Of a stretch of 64,000 nucleotides of DNA, positions 31,313 to 43,215 are shown piece by piece; the first letter of the stretch is position 1; every line of letters begins with the position of its first letter. Below the pieces are notes generated by a model. That model worked only from the letters and a program-made list of their open reading frames with translations, was not told the origin of the DNA and ran no database searches. This stretch comes from Shewanella vesiculosa (GTDB taxonomy: Bacteria > Pseudomonadota > Gammaproteobacteria > Enterobacterales > Shewanellaceae): contig NZ_CP073588.1 in assembly GCF_021560015.1 (NCBI RefSeq), positions 4,262,501 through 4,326,500 of the forward strand, in the 5' to 3' direction. Made by a program: the position numbers and the translations under genes.

Positions 31313-32425
31313 GTGTCGCAGTTAACCCCTTGGCAGCATTATCAGCAAGACCTTACCCGAGAAGATTTTTCACATGATGCCGCACAAGAAAAAGCGGTAA
31401 AATCATTACAACGCGTTTACGATGAATTAATGGTCGCGGCTAAACCGATATCTGGTATTAATAAATTGTTTGCTGCCGTTGGGGTTAAATCAACACCTGC
31501 AGCGGTAAAAGGCTTGTATTTATGGGGCGGCGTTGGTCGCGGTAAAACCTATTTAATGGATACTTTTTTTGACTCATTGCCTATTGAGCAAAAATTACGA
31601 GCTCATTTTCATCGGTTTATGCATCAAATCCATCATGACTTAGGCGAGTTAAAAGGTGTACAAGATCCGCTATTGTCTATAGCCAAGAAGATGGCGTCGC
31701 AATATAAAATTATTTGTTTTGATGAGTTTTTTGTCTCTGATATTACCGATGCCATGTTATTGGGGACTCTATTTCAAGCATTGTTCAAAGAAGGGGTTGC
31801 ACTCGTGGCTACCTCAAACATCATCCCCGATGAATTATATAAAAACGGTCTACAGCGAGCGCGTTTTTTACCTGCGATTGCGTTGATTAATCAACAATGT
31901 GAAATTCTCAATGTCGATTCAGGTATTGATTACCGTCTTCGCACCTTAGAGCAGGCTGAGATTTATCATCATCCACTCGATGAACAAGCAGACATCAACT
32001 TGTTGCATTACTTTGATCAACTCGCGACCGAATCAGAAAGACTGACCTCCCCGATAGAAATTGATGGCCGTGCCATTCGCATTCGTCAACAGTCACAAGG
32101 TGTACTGTTAATTAATTTTCGTGATCTCTGCGATGGCCCTCGTTCACAGCGAGATTACATGGAAATGGCATGCCTTTATCATACTGTGTTGCTGAGTGGA
32201 TTAGAGCAAATGGGTTCACAGCAAACGGGTGATGATATTGCCAGACGCTTTTTAGCCATGGTTGATGAGTTTTATGAGCGAAATGTGAAATTGATTATTT
32301 CTGCGCAAGTGGAATTAGAGCAGATTTATACCGATGGCCAGTTAACGTTTGAGTTCAGACGCTGTCGCTCAAGACTGATTGAAATGCAATCGAGAGAGTA
32401 TCTGGCGCTGGAACATTTACCATAG
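31313..32425 (+). CDS. zapE: Cell division ATPase ZapE
   Basis: A 370-residue AAA-type ATPase of the AFG1 family that associates with FtsZ rings under stress or low oxygen. Walker A is GGVGRGKTYLMD (about residues 71-82), Walker B IICFDEFFVSD, and the sensor region TSNIIPDELYKNGLQRARFLPA is conserved. It begins at GTG 31313. The zapE-rplM-rpsI order is common in gammaproteobacteria. Confidence 0.94.
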   Translation: MSQLTPWQHYQQDLTREDFSHDAAQEKAVKSLQRVYDELMVAAKPISGINKLFAAVGVKSTPAAVKGLYLWGGVGRGKTYLMDTFFDSLPIEQKLRAHFHRFMHQIHHDLGELKGVQDPLLSIAKKMASQYKIICFDEFFVSDITDAMLLGTLFQALFKEGVALVATSNIIPDELYKNGLQRARFLPAIALINQQCEILNVDSGIDYRLRTLEQAEIYHHPLDEQADINLLHYFDQLATESERLTSPIEIDGRAIRIRQQSQGVLLINFRDLCDGPRSQRDYMEMACLYHTVLLSGLEQMGSQQTGDDIARRFLAMVDEFYERNVKLIISAQVELEQIYTDGQLTFEFRRCRSRLIEMQSREYLALEHLP

Positions 32426-32511
32426 GCTAGTAGTGAGATTTTTAAAAAAAGCAGGCGGTTAATTATTCAGCCGAAATAGAGCTGTTTATTTAAAATATTA
32501 TCAGAAATCAG

Positions 32512-32540
32512 GTGATCTTTGCTGTGGCTTTGCGTATAAT
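32512..32540 (+). promoter_or_regulatory. Probable sigma-70 promoter of rplM-rpsI
   Basis: A perfect TATAAT at 32535-32540 lies about 150 bases before rplM; the -35 region (around TGATCT) is weak. Confidence 0.5.
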
Positions 32541-32561
32541 CTGCGACCTGCCCGCGTTAAT

Positions 32562-32577
32562 CCGCCAATTTGGGCGG
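32562..32577 (+). promoter_or_regulatory. Hairpin in the rplM mRNA leader
   Basis: CCGCC/GGCGG stem with a short loop, 22 bases after the promoter -10 box. Autoregulation of rplM-rpsI by L13 binding to its leader is known in E. coli; that this hairpin is the site here is inference. Confidence 0.4.
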
Positions 32578-32688
32578 AAGTTGTAAGCCAATATTCATGT
32601 TCGAAGGGGCAAGAATCGGTAATTTTGTGTTGATTGCAACCTGCAGTCGGCATGTGAGACAGAAAATTAACTTTGGGTTTTTGTAATA

Positions 32689-33117
32689 ATGAAGACTTTT
32701 ACTGCTACACCAGAAACTGTAACTCGTGACTGGTTTGTTGTTGACGCTGAAGGCAAAACTTTAGGCCGTATCGCAACTGAAATCGCAACTCGCTTACGTG
32801 GCAAGCATAAGCCAGAATACACTCCACACGTTGACACCGGTGATTACATCATCGTTATCAATGCTGAAAAAGTGACTGTAACTGGTAATAAAGCAGCCGG
32901 TAAGATCTACTACTCTCATTCAGGCTTCATTGGTGGCATTAAGCAAATCAGCTTTGAGAAGCTTCAAGCTCATAAGCCTGAAATGATCATCGAGAAAGCA
33001 GTTAAGGGTATGTTACCAAAAGGTCCTTTGGGCCGTGCCATGTTCCGTAAACTTAAAGTTTATGCTGGCACAGAACATAACCACGCTGCACAACAACCAC
33101 AAGTTCTTGATATCTAA
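32689..33117 (+). CDS. rplM: 50S ribosomal protein L13
   Basis: A 142-residue large-subunit protein. The conserved blocks [37 protein letters not shown] and [20 protein letters not shown] are intact. It lies 17 bases ahead of rpsI in the standard two-gene operon. Confidence 0.98.
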   Translation: MKTFTATPETVTRDWFVVDAEGKTLGRIATEIATRLRGKHKPEYTPHVDTGDYIIVINAEKVTVTGNKAAGKIYYSHSGFIGGIKQISFEKLQAHKPEMIIEKAVKGMLPKGPLGRAMFRKLKVYAGTEHNHAAQQPQVLDI

Positions 33118-33134
33118 ACGGGAGGAGTAAGCAA

Positions 33135-33527
33135 ATGTCTGCAACTCAGTACTACGGCACTGGCCGTCGCAAAACATCTACAGCTCGCGTTTTCGCTAAA
33201 GCAGGTAGTGGCAATATCGTTGTAAACCAACGTCCTTTGGATGTTTATTTTGGTCGTGAAACTGCTCGTATGGTTGTTCGTCAACCATTAGAATTAGTTG
33301 AAATGACTGATAAATTAGACATCTATGTAACAGTTAAGGGCGGTGGTACTACTGGCCAAGCTGGTGCAATTCGTCACGGTATTACCCGTGCACTATTGCA
33401 ACTAGACGAAGCTTTACGTCCTACTCTACGTACCGCTGGTTTTGTTACCCGTGATGCTCGTAAAGTTGAACGTAAGAAAGTTGGTCTACGTAAAGCACGT
33501 CGTAAGCCACAATTCTCTAAGCGTTAA
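33135..33527 (+). CDS. rpsI: 30S ribosomal protein S9
   Basis: A 130-residue small-subunit protein with the conserved [15 protein letters not shown] start and the basic tail ending [11 protein letters not shown], which reaches the P-site tRNA. A terminator follows directly. In other Shewanella genomes I would expect the cytochrome bc1 (pet) genes next; here yjeT-purA follows instead. Confidence 0.98.
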   Translation: MSATQYYGTGRRKTSTARVFAKAGSGNIVVNQRPLDVYFGRETARMVVRQPLELVEMTDKLDIYVTVKGGGTTGQAGAIRHGITRALLQLDEALRPTLRTAGFVTRDARKVERKKVGLRKARRKPQFSKR

Positions 33528-33544
33528 TTCGTTTTTTGGATTCA

Positions 33545-33571
33545 AAAAACCCAGCTTATGCTGGGTTTTTT
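33545..33571 (+). terminator. Rho-independent terminator of rplM-rpsI
   Basis: AAACCCAGC/GCTGGGTTT stem with four-base loop, followed by TTT, starts 18 bases past the rpsI stop. Confidence 0.9.
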
Positions 33572-34066
33572 ATTGCCTAAATTTTATCACTTCATACCGC
33601 AGCAATTTTATTCATCAGCAGCTATCAAGCGCTCTTTTGTCCTGCGAGTTCAGCTCTTAATACACTGGATATTAACCGAGCCTGGAATAAGTCACTTCTC
33701 CTTACCCGTAAAACAAGTCGCAAGTTTGATATGACATAGGCCGAAAGTGGTTATTTTACCTTACTTAGTTTCATCTCTTATACCAGCGCTTATTTCCCGT
33801 TCAGGTTAACTTTTTTGGCATTAGGTATTAGGCATGAGGTTTACAAGCTTGTGACTTATAAGGTCGAAATGCATTGAATAAAGATGTACTACTAATAGTG
33901 CTCACTAGATTGAACGTTTTGATTTAAGACAGCAGGGGACTTGGCGTATTAAGGTAATGTATTTATAAGGCAGATTAAACGCAGTTGCCAATCATGCTTA
34001 ACGTCTTCTTAGGCTAATCAAGCAGATATTGAATATAATAAGGCTCAATAAAAGAGAGGCTAAAAC
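33572..34066. other. Gene-free stretch at a probable synteny junction
   Basis: About 495 bases with no credible gene. It joins the rplM-rpsI block to the yjeT-purA block, which are normally in different chromosomal neighbourhoods. No insertion sequence or tRNA is recognisable in it. Confidence 0.5.
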
Positions 34067-34255
34067 ATGAATATACCGTTATTAATGAGTGCATTTGGGT
34101 TAGTTTTAATCCTTGAAGGGCTAGGTCCATTACTTTTTCCTAACAAGTGGCAAAAATATTTATTAGAGCTTTCGACACAAAAGCAAAATGTTCTCAGACG
34201 CTTAGGTGGCTGCTTAGTAACAACAGGAGCCGTTTTATTGATCATTTTTCAATAA
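34067..34255 (+). CDS. yjeT: DUF2065 membrane protein YjeT
   Basis: A 62-residue small membrane protein of the DUF2065 family, with two hydrophobic segments (residues 3-22 and 42-61) around the motif EGLGPLLFPNKWQ. In E. coli and relatives it lies between hflC and purA. Here purA follows but hflKC is absent upstream. Function is unknown. Confidence 0.88.
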   Translation: MNIPLLMSAFGLVLILEGLGPLLFPNKWQKYLLELSTQKQNVLRRLGGCLVTTGAVLLIIFQ

Positions 34256-34288
34256 AATACTTGCCTATAACCCCCTAAAACCTGTTAA

Positions 34289-35620
<1,332 letters not shown>

Positions 35621-35626
35621 ACTAAA

Positions 35627-35653
35627 GAGGCCGCGATAAGCGGCCTTTTTAAT
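35627..35653 (+). terminator. Rho-independent terminator of purA
   Basis: AGGCCGC/GCGGCCT stem with a 5-base loop followed by TTTT, 7 bases after the purA stop. Confidence 0.88.
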
Positions 35654-35718
35654 GAGCCTAATTAACGCTTGTAACAGTTTCTACTCAAGAAATACGCTAT
35701 ACTGCCGATGGATAAACC

Positions 35719-36360
35719 ATGAAAGTGTCAGCGAGAATCCTTATGTTGCGTATCTGTTTATTGTTATTGAGTGTCGTTTCCATCAATGTATTTGCGGTGA
35801 CAGAAGCCGTCGATATCTATAGCGATCAACAATTGATTTCGCTCATCCGCTCAAATCAATATTTACAACGCGTCAAAGCAGACGACTGTCAGTTGGTTCA
35901 AGACATTGAAGCCCGTGCTGAAGTATTACAGCAACCCATGTATCAGTTTTTATGGGGTGAAATGCTTAATAACGGTGTGTGTGTCAAGGCTCATCCTTCT
36001 CGCGGTATGGCATTGCTGCAAACTTCTGCCGAGCAAGGCAGTGCCGAAGCGATGGTAAAATTGGCAGATTATTATTATCGCGGTAAACTAGTGGTTAAAG
36101 ATCCCAATCGTGCAGTGCAATATGTGTTGCCTGCGGCAGCTAATGGGGATTTAACCGCAAGAATGACATTAGTTCGTTTGTTTGGTGAAGGCTATGGAAG
36201 TCCTGCCGATTACGAACTTGGCTATCATTGGTTATATAACAGTATATTTGATGACGATGCTCAACAGAAAAAAGCTTCGTCTTTATTACAGATGCTCGCT
36301 GCAAAAATGCCTGCCAGTATAGTGGCCAGGGCACAGCAGCCACAGCTGTACACACGTTAA
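35719..36360 (+). CDS. motX: Sodium-type flagellar motor protein MotX (Sel1 repeats)
   Basis: A 213-residue exported protein with a signal peptide (LRICLLLLSVVSINVFA) and Sel1/TPR-like repeats (MYQFLWGEMLNNGVCVKAHPSRGMALL, AMVKLADYYYRGKLVVKDPNRAV, ARMTLVRLFGEGYG). Length, the Cys pair and position between purA and rnr match motX of Vibrio and Shewanella. MotX with MotY forms the periplasmic T-ring around PomB stators of sodium-driven polar flagella. Assignment rests on both sequence features and the conserved purA-motX-rnr order. Confidence 0.83.
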   Translation: MKVSARILMLRICLLLLSVVSINVFAVTEAVDIYSDQQLISLIRSNQYLQRVKADDCQLVQDIEARAEVLQQPMYQFLWGEMLNNGVCVKAHPSRGMALLQTSAEQGSAEAMVKLADYYYRGKLVVKDPNRAVQYVLPAAANGDLTARMTLVRLFGEGYGSPADYELGYHWLYNSIFDDDAQQKKASSLLQMLAAKMPASIVARAQQPQLYTR

Positions 36361-36397
36361 AGGCTCCACAATATGGAGCGAATTATTTGGAAATTGA

Positions 36398-38881
36398 ATG
36401 ATCAACGATCCTCATTTTGAGAGAGAACAAGACAAGTACGACAATCCTATTCCTAGCCGTGAGTATATTTTAGAATACTTGCGTGCCCAAAAGTCTCCTG
36501 TTACCCGCGATAAAATAGCTGAAGCATTATCCATTACCGATGAAGTGCCATTAGAAGCACTTCGTCGTCGTTTACGTGCGATGGAACGTGATGGCCAGCT
36601 AGTCTTTACTCGCGGGCAAAGCTATGGCTTACCTGAGCGTATGGATTTATTGTCTGGTACCGTTTTAGGCCACCGCGATGGATTTGGCTTCTTTAAGCCT
36701 GATGAAGGCGGTGACGACTTATTTATCAGTAATCGCGATATGCTGATGTATTTTCATGGCGATAAAGTGCTAGCACAAAAAGCGGGTACTGATCGTCGTG
36801 GTCGTCGTGAAGCTCGAATTGTGCGCTTAGTTCATGAGCGAACGGCTGCCTTAGTTGGCCGTTACCACGTCGACGCCGGTATGGGCTTTGTGATTGCAGA
36901 TGACAGACGTATCACCCAAGAAATATTAATCGCCAGTGAAGATACCCTAGGCGCCCGCGCCGGTGATGTGGTGGTGGTTGAGTTAACCCGTCGCCCTGGT
37001 CGTTTTGTTAAAGCGGCAGCGAAAGTGACCGAAGTCTTAGGTAAGACCATGGCACCGGGTATGGAAATTGAAATTGCCTTACGTAATTATGATTTACCCC
37101 ACACTTGGTCAGCGATTATTGAGAAAAAACTCAAACGTATTCCTGAAGAAGTCACCGAAGAAGATAAATTAGGTCGCGTCGATTTACGCCATTTACCCTT
37201 GGTCACTATTGATGGCGAAGATGCCCGTGATTTTGATGATGCGGTATATGCTGAAGCAAAACCAAGTGGCGGCTGGCGTTTATGGGTGGCGATTGCTGAT
37301 GTGAGTCATTATGTACGTACTGATTCAGCATTAGATACTGAAGCGCGTGCACGTGGTAATTCGGTGTATTTCCCGTCGCAAGTTATTCCTATGCTGCCTG
37401 AGAAAATATCTAATGGCTTGTGTTCATTAAAGCCAAAAGTCGACCGTTTATGTATGGTTGCTGAGATGACAATTTCTGCAGCGGGTAAGTTATCGGGCAC
37501 CAAGTTTTATCCAGCAGTAATGCATTCTCATGCTCGGTTTACCTATACCCAAGTTGCTGACATGCTAGAAGGTGGCCCAATAGCCCCTGAGCATGAAGCG
37601 CTATTCCCACATTTATTATGTTTGCAGTCGTTATATCTCACTTTAGATGAGCGTCGTGCTGAACGTGGTGCTATTGCATTTGAAACCTTAGAAACGCAGT
37701 TCATCTTTAATGAGCAGCGTAAAATTGACAAAATCGTCCCACGAGGCCGCAACCAAGCGCATAAAATCATTGAAGAATGTATGATTTTAGCCAACGTGGC
37801 TTCGGCAAAGTTTGTCAAAAAACACAAAGGTGAGGTGCTGTATCGTGTGCATGAAGCGCCGTCAGAACAAAAACTGGCTAACTTTAAAGAGTTTCTTGCT
37901 GAGCGCGGCTTAAGCATGGATGGTGGCTTAGAACCAACCCCGACTGACTATCAAAATCTGATGTTAAAAATTGCTGACCGTCCTGACTTTGAGTTAATTC
38001 AGGTGATGTTATTGCGCTCAATGCGCCAAGCTGTTTACAGCCCAGATAACGAAGGTCATTTTGGTTTAGCATTAGAAGCGTATTCGCATTTCACTTCGCC
38101 AATTCGTCGTTACCCTGATTTGATTTTACATCGAGTGATTAAGTATTTACTCGCAAAAGAGCAGGGCGATGTCACCGACAAGTGGACTCAAGATGGCGGT
38201 TATCTTTATCAGCTTGAAGAGTTAGATCTATTAGGTGAAGAATGTTCAACCACCGAGCGCCGCGCAGATGAAGCCACTCGCGATGTCAGTGATTGGTTAA
38301 AATGTGAATACATGCAAGATCACGTCGGTGATACCTTTGATGCCGTCATTGCTTCAGTCACTAGCTTTGGTCTGTTTGTTAGATTAAACGAATTATTTAT
38401 TGATGGCTTAGTACACATATCAAGCCTTGCCAGCGACTACTACCAATTCGATCCAATGCGTCAACGACTGGTTGGTGAAAACACTCGCCAAGTGTATCAA
38501 GTGGGTGATGCTGTTACTGTTAAGGTTGCTGCGGTTAATCTTGATGATCGTCAAATTGACTTGTTGATGGTGGGTGACAATAGTAAAGGCGCAGGCAAAT
38601 CGGCACGTAAAGGCAGCAAGCCTTCAACGGCTCGTGAACGAGTGAATGTTGAAGGGGCTAAAGCCGCACGTAAAGGTAAGTCGACAGATAAACCTAAGTC
38701 AGACAAATCTAAGTCGGATAAGCCTAAGGCCAGTAAACGTCGCTCAAGCAATAAAGCGTCATCGCCTGCGAGCAAGCCAGTGGCGGCAAAGAAGTCCACC
38801 GCGGCAGAGCAAAAAGCTGATACCACAAAACCGAATTCTAGCGTTAAGAAAACCCCTGCCAAGCGCAGCAAGAGAAAGTAA
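36398..38881 (+). CDS. rnr: Ribonuclease R
   Basis: An 827-residue 3'-5' exoribonuclease that degrades structured RNA. It has an N-terminal winged-helix domain (about 20-85), cold-shock domains, the RNB catalytic domain with [12 protein letters not shown] (metal-binding aspartates, about residue 275), an S1 domain ([17 protein letters not shown]) and a long Lys/Ser-rich tail from about 735. The tail repeats the unit [10 protein letters not shown] and is typical of enzymes that bind structured RNA. It lies four bases before rlmB. Confidence 0.97.
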   Translation: MINDPHFEREQDKYDNPIPSREYILEYLRAQKSPVTRDKIAEALSITDEVPLEALRRRLRAMERDGQLVFTRGQSYGLPERMDLLSGTVLGHRDGFGFFKPDEGGDDLFISNRDMLMYFHGDKVLAQKAGTDRRGRREARIVRLVHERTAALVGRYHVDAGMGFVIADDRRITQEILIASEDTLGARAGDVVVVELTRRPGRFVKAAAKVTEVLGKTMAPGMEIEIALRNYDLPHTWSAIIEKKLKRIPEEVTEEDKLGRVDLRHLPLVTIDGEDARDFDDAVYAEAKPSGGWRLWVAIADVSHYVRTDSALDTEARARGNSVYFPSQVIPMLPEKISNGLCSLKPKVDRLCMVAEMTISAAGKLSGTKFYPAVMHSHARFTYTQVADMLEGGPIAPEHEALFPHLLCLQSLYLTLDERRAERGAIAFETLETQFIFNEQRKIDKIVPRGRNQAHKIIEECMILANVASAKFVKKHKGEVLYRVHEAPSEQKLANFKEFLAERGLSMDGGLEPTPTDYQNLMLKIADRPDFELIQVMLLRSMRQAVYSPDNEGHFGLALEAYSHFTSPIRRYPDLILHRVIKYLLAKEQGDVTDKWTQDGGYLYQLEELDLLGEECSTTERRADEATRDVSDWLKCEYMQDHVGDTFDAVIASVTSFGLFVRLNELFIDGLVHISSLASDYYQFDPMRQRLVGENTRQVYQVGDAVTVKVAAVNLDDRQIDLLMVGDNSKGAGKSARKGSKPSTARERVNVEGAKAARKGKSTDKPKSDKSKSDKPKASKRRSSNKASSPASKPVAAKKSTAAEQKADTTKPNSSVKKTPAKRSKRK

Positions 38882-38885
38882 TTAA

Positions 38886-39626
38886 ATGAAAAAACAAGAT
38901 ACCATTTTTGGCATTCATGCCGTTGAAGCATTATTAAATCATAGCCCTGAACGTGTGATTGAACTTTGGCTGTTACAAGGCCGTGATGACGAACGCTTAA
39001 CGCCATTGATTAATATCGCATCAACGTTTGGTACTACATTGCAACGTGCTGCACGTAAAGTGTTAGACGACAAAGCGGGTAGCTCACAACACCAAGGTAT
39101 TGTCGCGCGTGTAAAAGCGGTAAAACCTTTGACAGAAACTGATTTAGACGCATTACTTGATAAAACAGAAGTGCCTTTTTTACTCATTTTAGACGGTGTA
39201 ACCGACCCACATAATCTTGGTGCTTGCTTACGTAATGCCGATGCCGCTGGGGTACATGCGGTGATTGTACCTAAAGATAATTCAGTTGGATTAACCTCAA
39301 CCGTCAGCAAAGTGGCTTGTGGCGCAGCAGAAACGGTACCGTTATTCCAAGTGACCAATCTTGCTCGTACCATGCGTCATCTTCAAGACAAAGGTGTTTG
39401 GATTGTCGGCACAGCAGGCGAAGCAGATGGTAATGTATATCAAGCGGACCTTAAAGGGCCTCTAGCGATTGCTATGGGTGCTGAAGATAAAGGTTTGCGT
39501 CGTTTATCTCGCGAAGGCTGTGATTCATTGGTTTCGATCCCAATGGCTGGCAGTGTGTCGAGCCTTAACGTGTCCGTTGCCACTGGGGTATGCTTATTTG
39601 AAGCCGTCAGGCAGCGTTTAGGTTAA
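38886..39626 (+). CDS. rlmB: 23S rRNA (guanosine-2'-O)-methyltransferase RlmB
   Basis: SpoU-family knotted methyltransferase that modifies G2251 of 23S rRNA. Motifs are [25 protein letters not shown] and SLNVSVATG; the N-terminal [10 protein letters not shown] domain binds substrate. The 246-residue length is standard. It is cotranscribed with rnr, as in E. coli. Confidence 0.96.
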   Translation: MKKQDTIFGIHAVEALLNHSPERVIELWLLQGRDDERLTPLINIASTFGTTLQRAARKVLDDKAGSSQHQGIVARVKAVKPLTETDLDALLDKTEVPFLLILDGVTDPHNLGACLRNADAAGVHAVIVPKDNSVGLTSTVSKVACGAAETVPLFQVTNLARTMRHLQDKGVWIVGTAGEADGNVYQADLKGPLAIAMGAEDKGLRRLSREGCDSLVSIPMAGSVSSLNVSVATGVCLFEAVRQRLG

Positions 39627-39650
39627 TTATTGCCTGCAGTAGAACGACAT

Positions 39651-39684
39651 AAAAAAAACGGCGATATTTATCGCCGTTTTTTAT
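39651..39684. terminator. Bidirectional terminator between rlmB and the MFS gene
   Basis: AAACGGCGATA/TATCGCCGTTT stem flanked by A and T runs between convergent genes. Confidence 0.9.
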
Positions 39685-39760
39685 TATCTCGAGTTCAGCT
39701 TGTGTTAGGTTATTGATGGGTGTCAGTCTTTAGCTTTTACAATCAAAGCCAGAATAAACA

Positions 39761-41182
39761 TTAGCGTCTGCCAATTTCGTTATCGACATCCTCGTCATCT
39801 AACTCCTCTGGTATCAAGGTTTCTTCGCTCACACTGGAATAAGAGGTATTATATTCAGCTTGCTCATCAGCATCATCAAACTCATCATTGGTTGATTCCG
39901 GTTGGACATCGAATGCATCTTCAGCGGGATTGATCATTTGTTCGTTGACCATTTCAATGTCAACACGTGGATCAAATGATGCTGCTAATGGCGAGCTGAC
40001 TAAGTCGCCCCCGGCCATCATGTAATCTCCAGTACTTGTTTGCTCAGCTTTTTGACGCACATTAATCCACAGTAGCCTTGCCAGTAAGGTGAATGAGCAC
40101 ATCGCCATAAATCCATATAGCATTTGATCACCTAATGCTTGCATTAAGCCAGAAGCGACTAAAGGACCAATACTTGCGCCAATACCAAAGGTGACTAAGA
40201 TTGTGGCAGATAGCCCTACCCGCTCATGTTGTTCAACGCGCGAATTGGCTAATGCAGTTGCTAATGGATACAAGGTAAACGCTAAAATACCAAATAAGCT
40301 GGTTAATATTAACGAAGACACTGCGTGGAATGGGATTATTGTAATGATCAACACTATGACGCCTAATAAAGCGCAGTTAATTCGAATTAATAAGCTACGA
40401 GAGATGACATCGGATAATTTACCCATTGGCCATTGGGCTAGCAATCCTGCAAAAATGGTACACGACATATAGAGCGCAACGTGCTCAGGATCAATACCTT
40501 TAGCCGTGGCATAAGAGGGAGCCAAACCATAAAAACAGCCGACTATCATGCTTCCTAAGGCTATGGTTGTCAGAGCTTGGGGTGCTCTTTTCCAATAGAG
40601 TCCCATTTGTAATGGGGCTGGTGTTAACGGTTCGGGGTGAATTCTGCGCGTGATCGAAATCGGTACGATACATAAGGCAAAACAGATGGCAATCAACAGC
40701 AGTGGCTCTAAGCCTAAATCGGGATATAAACTAATGGCTCCTTGCCCAGCCATTAGCGCTAAATAAGATACGATCATGTAGCTCGCAAAAACAGTACCAC
40801 GTTGGTTGTTTTCTGCCTGCTCGTTGAGCCAGCTTTCTAACACCATATATTGGCACATCATTCCCATACCCACTGCGAGGCGCAATACTAGCCAAATGGC
40901 TAAATTATCGATTAGGGCATGACCCAATGCAGAGGCAGTCACTATGCCCGCACAGGCAACAAAAGCACGAATATGACCGACTTGTGCAATCAGTTTATGG
41001 CCAACTTTAGAGCCGCAGACTAGGCCAATATAGTAAGCTGACATCATGCCACCAATCCATATTTGTGGCACCTGCATTGTGGTAAGACTTAGGCCTAAGT
41101 ATGTGGTCAGTAGACCTGCAGCAAGCACCATCAAAAAGGTGGTGCTATATAATGAGGCAAAACTGCGTAGCGGGCTGTCCAT
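39761..41182 (-). CDS. MFS transporter (YcaD-like) with acidic C-terminal extension
   Basis: A 473-residue major facilitator permease with 12 predicted membrane segments. MSAYYIGLVCGSKVGHKLI and the loop between segments 8 and 9 resemble the YcaD/UMF-type family. After the last segment (about residue 385) comes an unusual hydrophilic acidic tail of about 85 residues (STNDEFDDADEQAEYN, EELDDEDVDNEIGRR), which is not part of the transport fold. Substrate is unknown. It stands alone, convergent with rlmB. Confidence 0.85.
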   Translation of the reverse strand: MDSPLRSFASLYSTTFLMVLAAGLLTTYLGLSLTTMQVPQIWIGGMMSAYYIGLVCGSKVGHKLIAQVGHIRAFVACAGIVTASALGHALIDNLAIWLVLRLAVGMGMMCQYMVLESWLNEQAENNQRGTVFASYMIVSYLALMAGQGAISLYPDLGLEPLLLIAICFALCIVPISITRRIHPEPLTPAPLQMGLYWKRAPQALTTIALGSMIVGCFYGLAPSYATAKGIDPEHVALYMSCTIFAGLLAQWPMGKLSDVISRSLLIRINCALLGVIVLIITIIPFHAVSSLILTSLFGILAFTLYPLATALANSRVEQHERVGLSATILVTFGIGASIGPLVASGLMQALGDQMLYGFMAMCSFTLLARLLWINVRQKAEQTSTGDYMMAGGDLVSSPLAASFDPRVDIEMVNEQMINPAEDAFDVQPESTNDEFDDADEQAEYNTSYSSVSEETLIPEELDDEDVDNEIGRR

Positions 41183-41263
41183 AACTTGGCCTTTATTTTT
41201 TCAGTAAGGCCTCGTTTGCCTCATTGATTAATGGTCTTGTTTCGCTTCATTTAAGGTCAATAA

Positions 41264-42016
41264 TTATTGAAACGTATACAACAAGTTGAATGTGGTGATG
41301 GTGTCAGTATTTTTACTGTCATCAGGAACCACTTCAGTGTACTTGATGTTCATACCTATTTTAAATGCCCAATCTTGAATAAAGGTGTTTTTATAACTCA
41401 TATCAAGGGTTAAGGTATTATTAGTCTGACCTGTTTCAGCTGTCACATCAGCATTAAAGCTAGTGTACTCTTGCAGTTTAACTGTGTATTTGGCCGCCGA
41501 ACGTAAAATAATATCGCGGTTTGCATCAGGATCGGGTTCTGCAACACTGCCTTGTGGTTGGTCGTAACGATAACCCGGACCAGCTTCAAGGCTCAGTTTT
41601 GTTCTATTGTTCTTAATTAAATCAAAACCATAACCTGTTGAAATAGTAGATATTCGAGTGTACGAACCAAATTGATCCCAAGTAAATTCACCACGGCCAA
41701 ATATATAACCGCGCTCTAGCTTGTAGTTAGACTGTAAGTATAATTCGTAACGCTCAGCAGTAGACTCATTACCATCAGCCGCATAATAGGCCTTTAATGT
41801 TGCTTCTTGCTTAGTGTTCTTCGAATCATAAGTTAAATAAGTTCGACCGTTGAAGTTTTTAGTTTCGTTGTTACCGCTATTTAATTGCAAGCCTGCTTCT
41901 ACCTCAGCATTAAAACTGCTGGGTGGTTCCTGATAATCAGGTGGAACTAAGGCCCATGCCGGAGCAGACAATAAAAAGAGGCAGCATGTTGTTACTATGT
42001 TTTTCATGGTCATCAT
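41264..42016 (-). CDS. DUF481-family outer-membrane beta-barrel protein (YdiY-like)
   Basis: A 250-residue exported protein. After the signal peptide (TTCCLFLLSAPAWA) comes a DUF481 domain: alternating strands such as FNAEVEAGLQLNSGNNETKNFNG, YELYLQSNYKLERGYIFGRG and the C-terminal TITTFNLLYTFQ, which ends in an aromatic residue as outer-membrane barrels do. The function of YdiY-type proteins is unknown. The start is ATG 42016; a second ATG three codons on (42007) is also plausible. Confidence 0.85.
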   Translation of the reverse strand: MMTMKNIVTTCCLFLLSAPAWALVPPDYQEPPSSFNAEVEAGLQLNSGNNETKNFNGRTYLTYDSKNTKQEATLKAYYAADGNESTAERYELYLQSNYKLERGYIFGRGEFTWDQFGSYTRISTISTGYGFDLIKNNRTKLSLEAGPGYRYDQPQGSVAEPDPDANRDIILRSAAKYTVKLQEYTSFNADVTAETGQTNNTLTLDMSYKNTFIQDWAFKIGMNIKYTEVVPDDSKNTDTITTFNLLYTFQ

Positions 42017-42207
42017 TAAAGTGTTTTATTCTTGATGGCGTAAACGCGGTATTTCGGACTGCGGCCATCATACCTGTAATCAAGATTGCTGAAAAGAGTG
42101 AGTTAGTGCTTGAGTTTATCGTACACTTTATGTATCATCGCGCGCTCAAATCAGTCACTTTAATTCGTTCCTTGCCTCCACATTGGTCTGACTGAGCCAG
42201 AAAAGAG

Positions 42208-42227
42208 GCTACTTAACCGTAAGGAGC
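42208..42227 (+). promoter_or_regulatory. S6:S18-type autoregulatory hairpin before rpsF
   Basis: GCTACTTA/TAAGGAGC pair around the loop ACCG, with the ribosome-binding site inside the 3' arm. The exposed CCG matches the motif that the S6-S18 complex binds in many bacterial rpsF leaders. Binding would block translation of the operon. Confidence 0.7.
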
Positions 42228-42232
42228 AATAA

Positions 42233-42625
42233 ATGCGTCATTATGAAATCGTATTTATGGTTCACCCAGATCAAAGTGAACAAGTCCCAGGTATGATTGA
42301 GCGTTACACCGGTGTTATCACCGCTGCTAATGGTACAATCCACCGTTTAGAAGATTGGGGCCGTCGTCAATTGGCTTACCCGATCCAAGACCTACATAAA
42401 GCTCACTATGTTCTTTTGAACGTAGAAGCATCTGCAGAGTCTATCGAAGAACTAGAAACAGCTTTCCGTTTCAACGACGCTGTTCTGCGTAACATGGTAA
42501 TGCGCACTAAAGTGGCCGTTACTGAAGCTTCTCCTATGGCAAAAGCAAGAGACGAACGTGATTCACGTCGTTCACCTTCTGATGACCGTAATGCAGAAGA
42601 AAGCGCTGAAGAAAACGCTGAATAA
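42233..42625 (+). CDS. rpsF: 30S ribosomal protein S6
   Basis: A 130-residue small-subunit protein. [21 protein letters not shown] and the [13 protein letters not shown] block are canonical. The C-terminal acidic tail (SAEENAE) resembles that of E. coli, where glutamates are added by RimK. It starts the rpsF-priB-rpsR-rplI operon. Confidence 0.98.
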   Translation: MRHYEIVFMVHPDQSEQVPGMIERYTGVITAANGTIHRLEDWGRRQLAYPIQDLHKAHYVLLNVEASAESIEELETAFRFNDAVLRNMVMRTKVAVTEASPMAKARDERDSRRSPSDDRNAEESAEENAE

Positions 42626-42630
42626 TTTTT

Positions 42631-42933
42631 TTGAATAATCACTTAGTGTTGTCTGGCACGATAACTCGTACAAGACGATTAGATAGCCCAAGCGGGATTG
42701 CCCATGTGGTGATAACGGTAGAGCATAAATCACAGCGGCAAGAAGTAGAAATGTTAAGAAACGTCTACTGTTTGATCCAAGTGATATTAAGTGGTCCGCG
42801 CTTTAATAGCGTAGCAAATAAATTACAAGTAGGTGTGCAAGTTGATGTTGAAGGGTTTCTTTCACTACAACAAGGGCGAAATGGACAAAACCGTTTAGTC
42901 TTGCATGCTGAAAATGTCGAATTGAAAACTTAG
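42631..42933 (+). CDS. priB: Primosomal replication protein N (PriB)
   Basis: A 100-residue OB-fold single-strand DNA-binding protein that acts with PriA and DnaT in replication restart. NNHLVLSGTITRTRRLDSPSG and the SPSGIAHVVITVEHKS segment are typical. The start codon is TTG at 42631, five bases after rpsF. It is conserved between rpsF and rpsR. Confidence 0.95.
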   Translation: MNNHLVLSGTITRTRRLDSPSGIAHVVITVEHKSQRQEVEMLRNVYCLIQVILSGPRFNSVANKLQVGVQVDVEGFLSLQQGRNGQNRLVLHAENVELKT

Positions 42934-43173
<240 letters not shown>

Positions 43174-43215
43174 TATTGCAGTATTAATTCCTAATAGAAT
43201 ATAGAGGATTTGATA

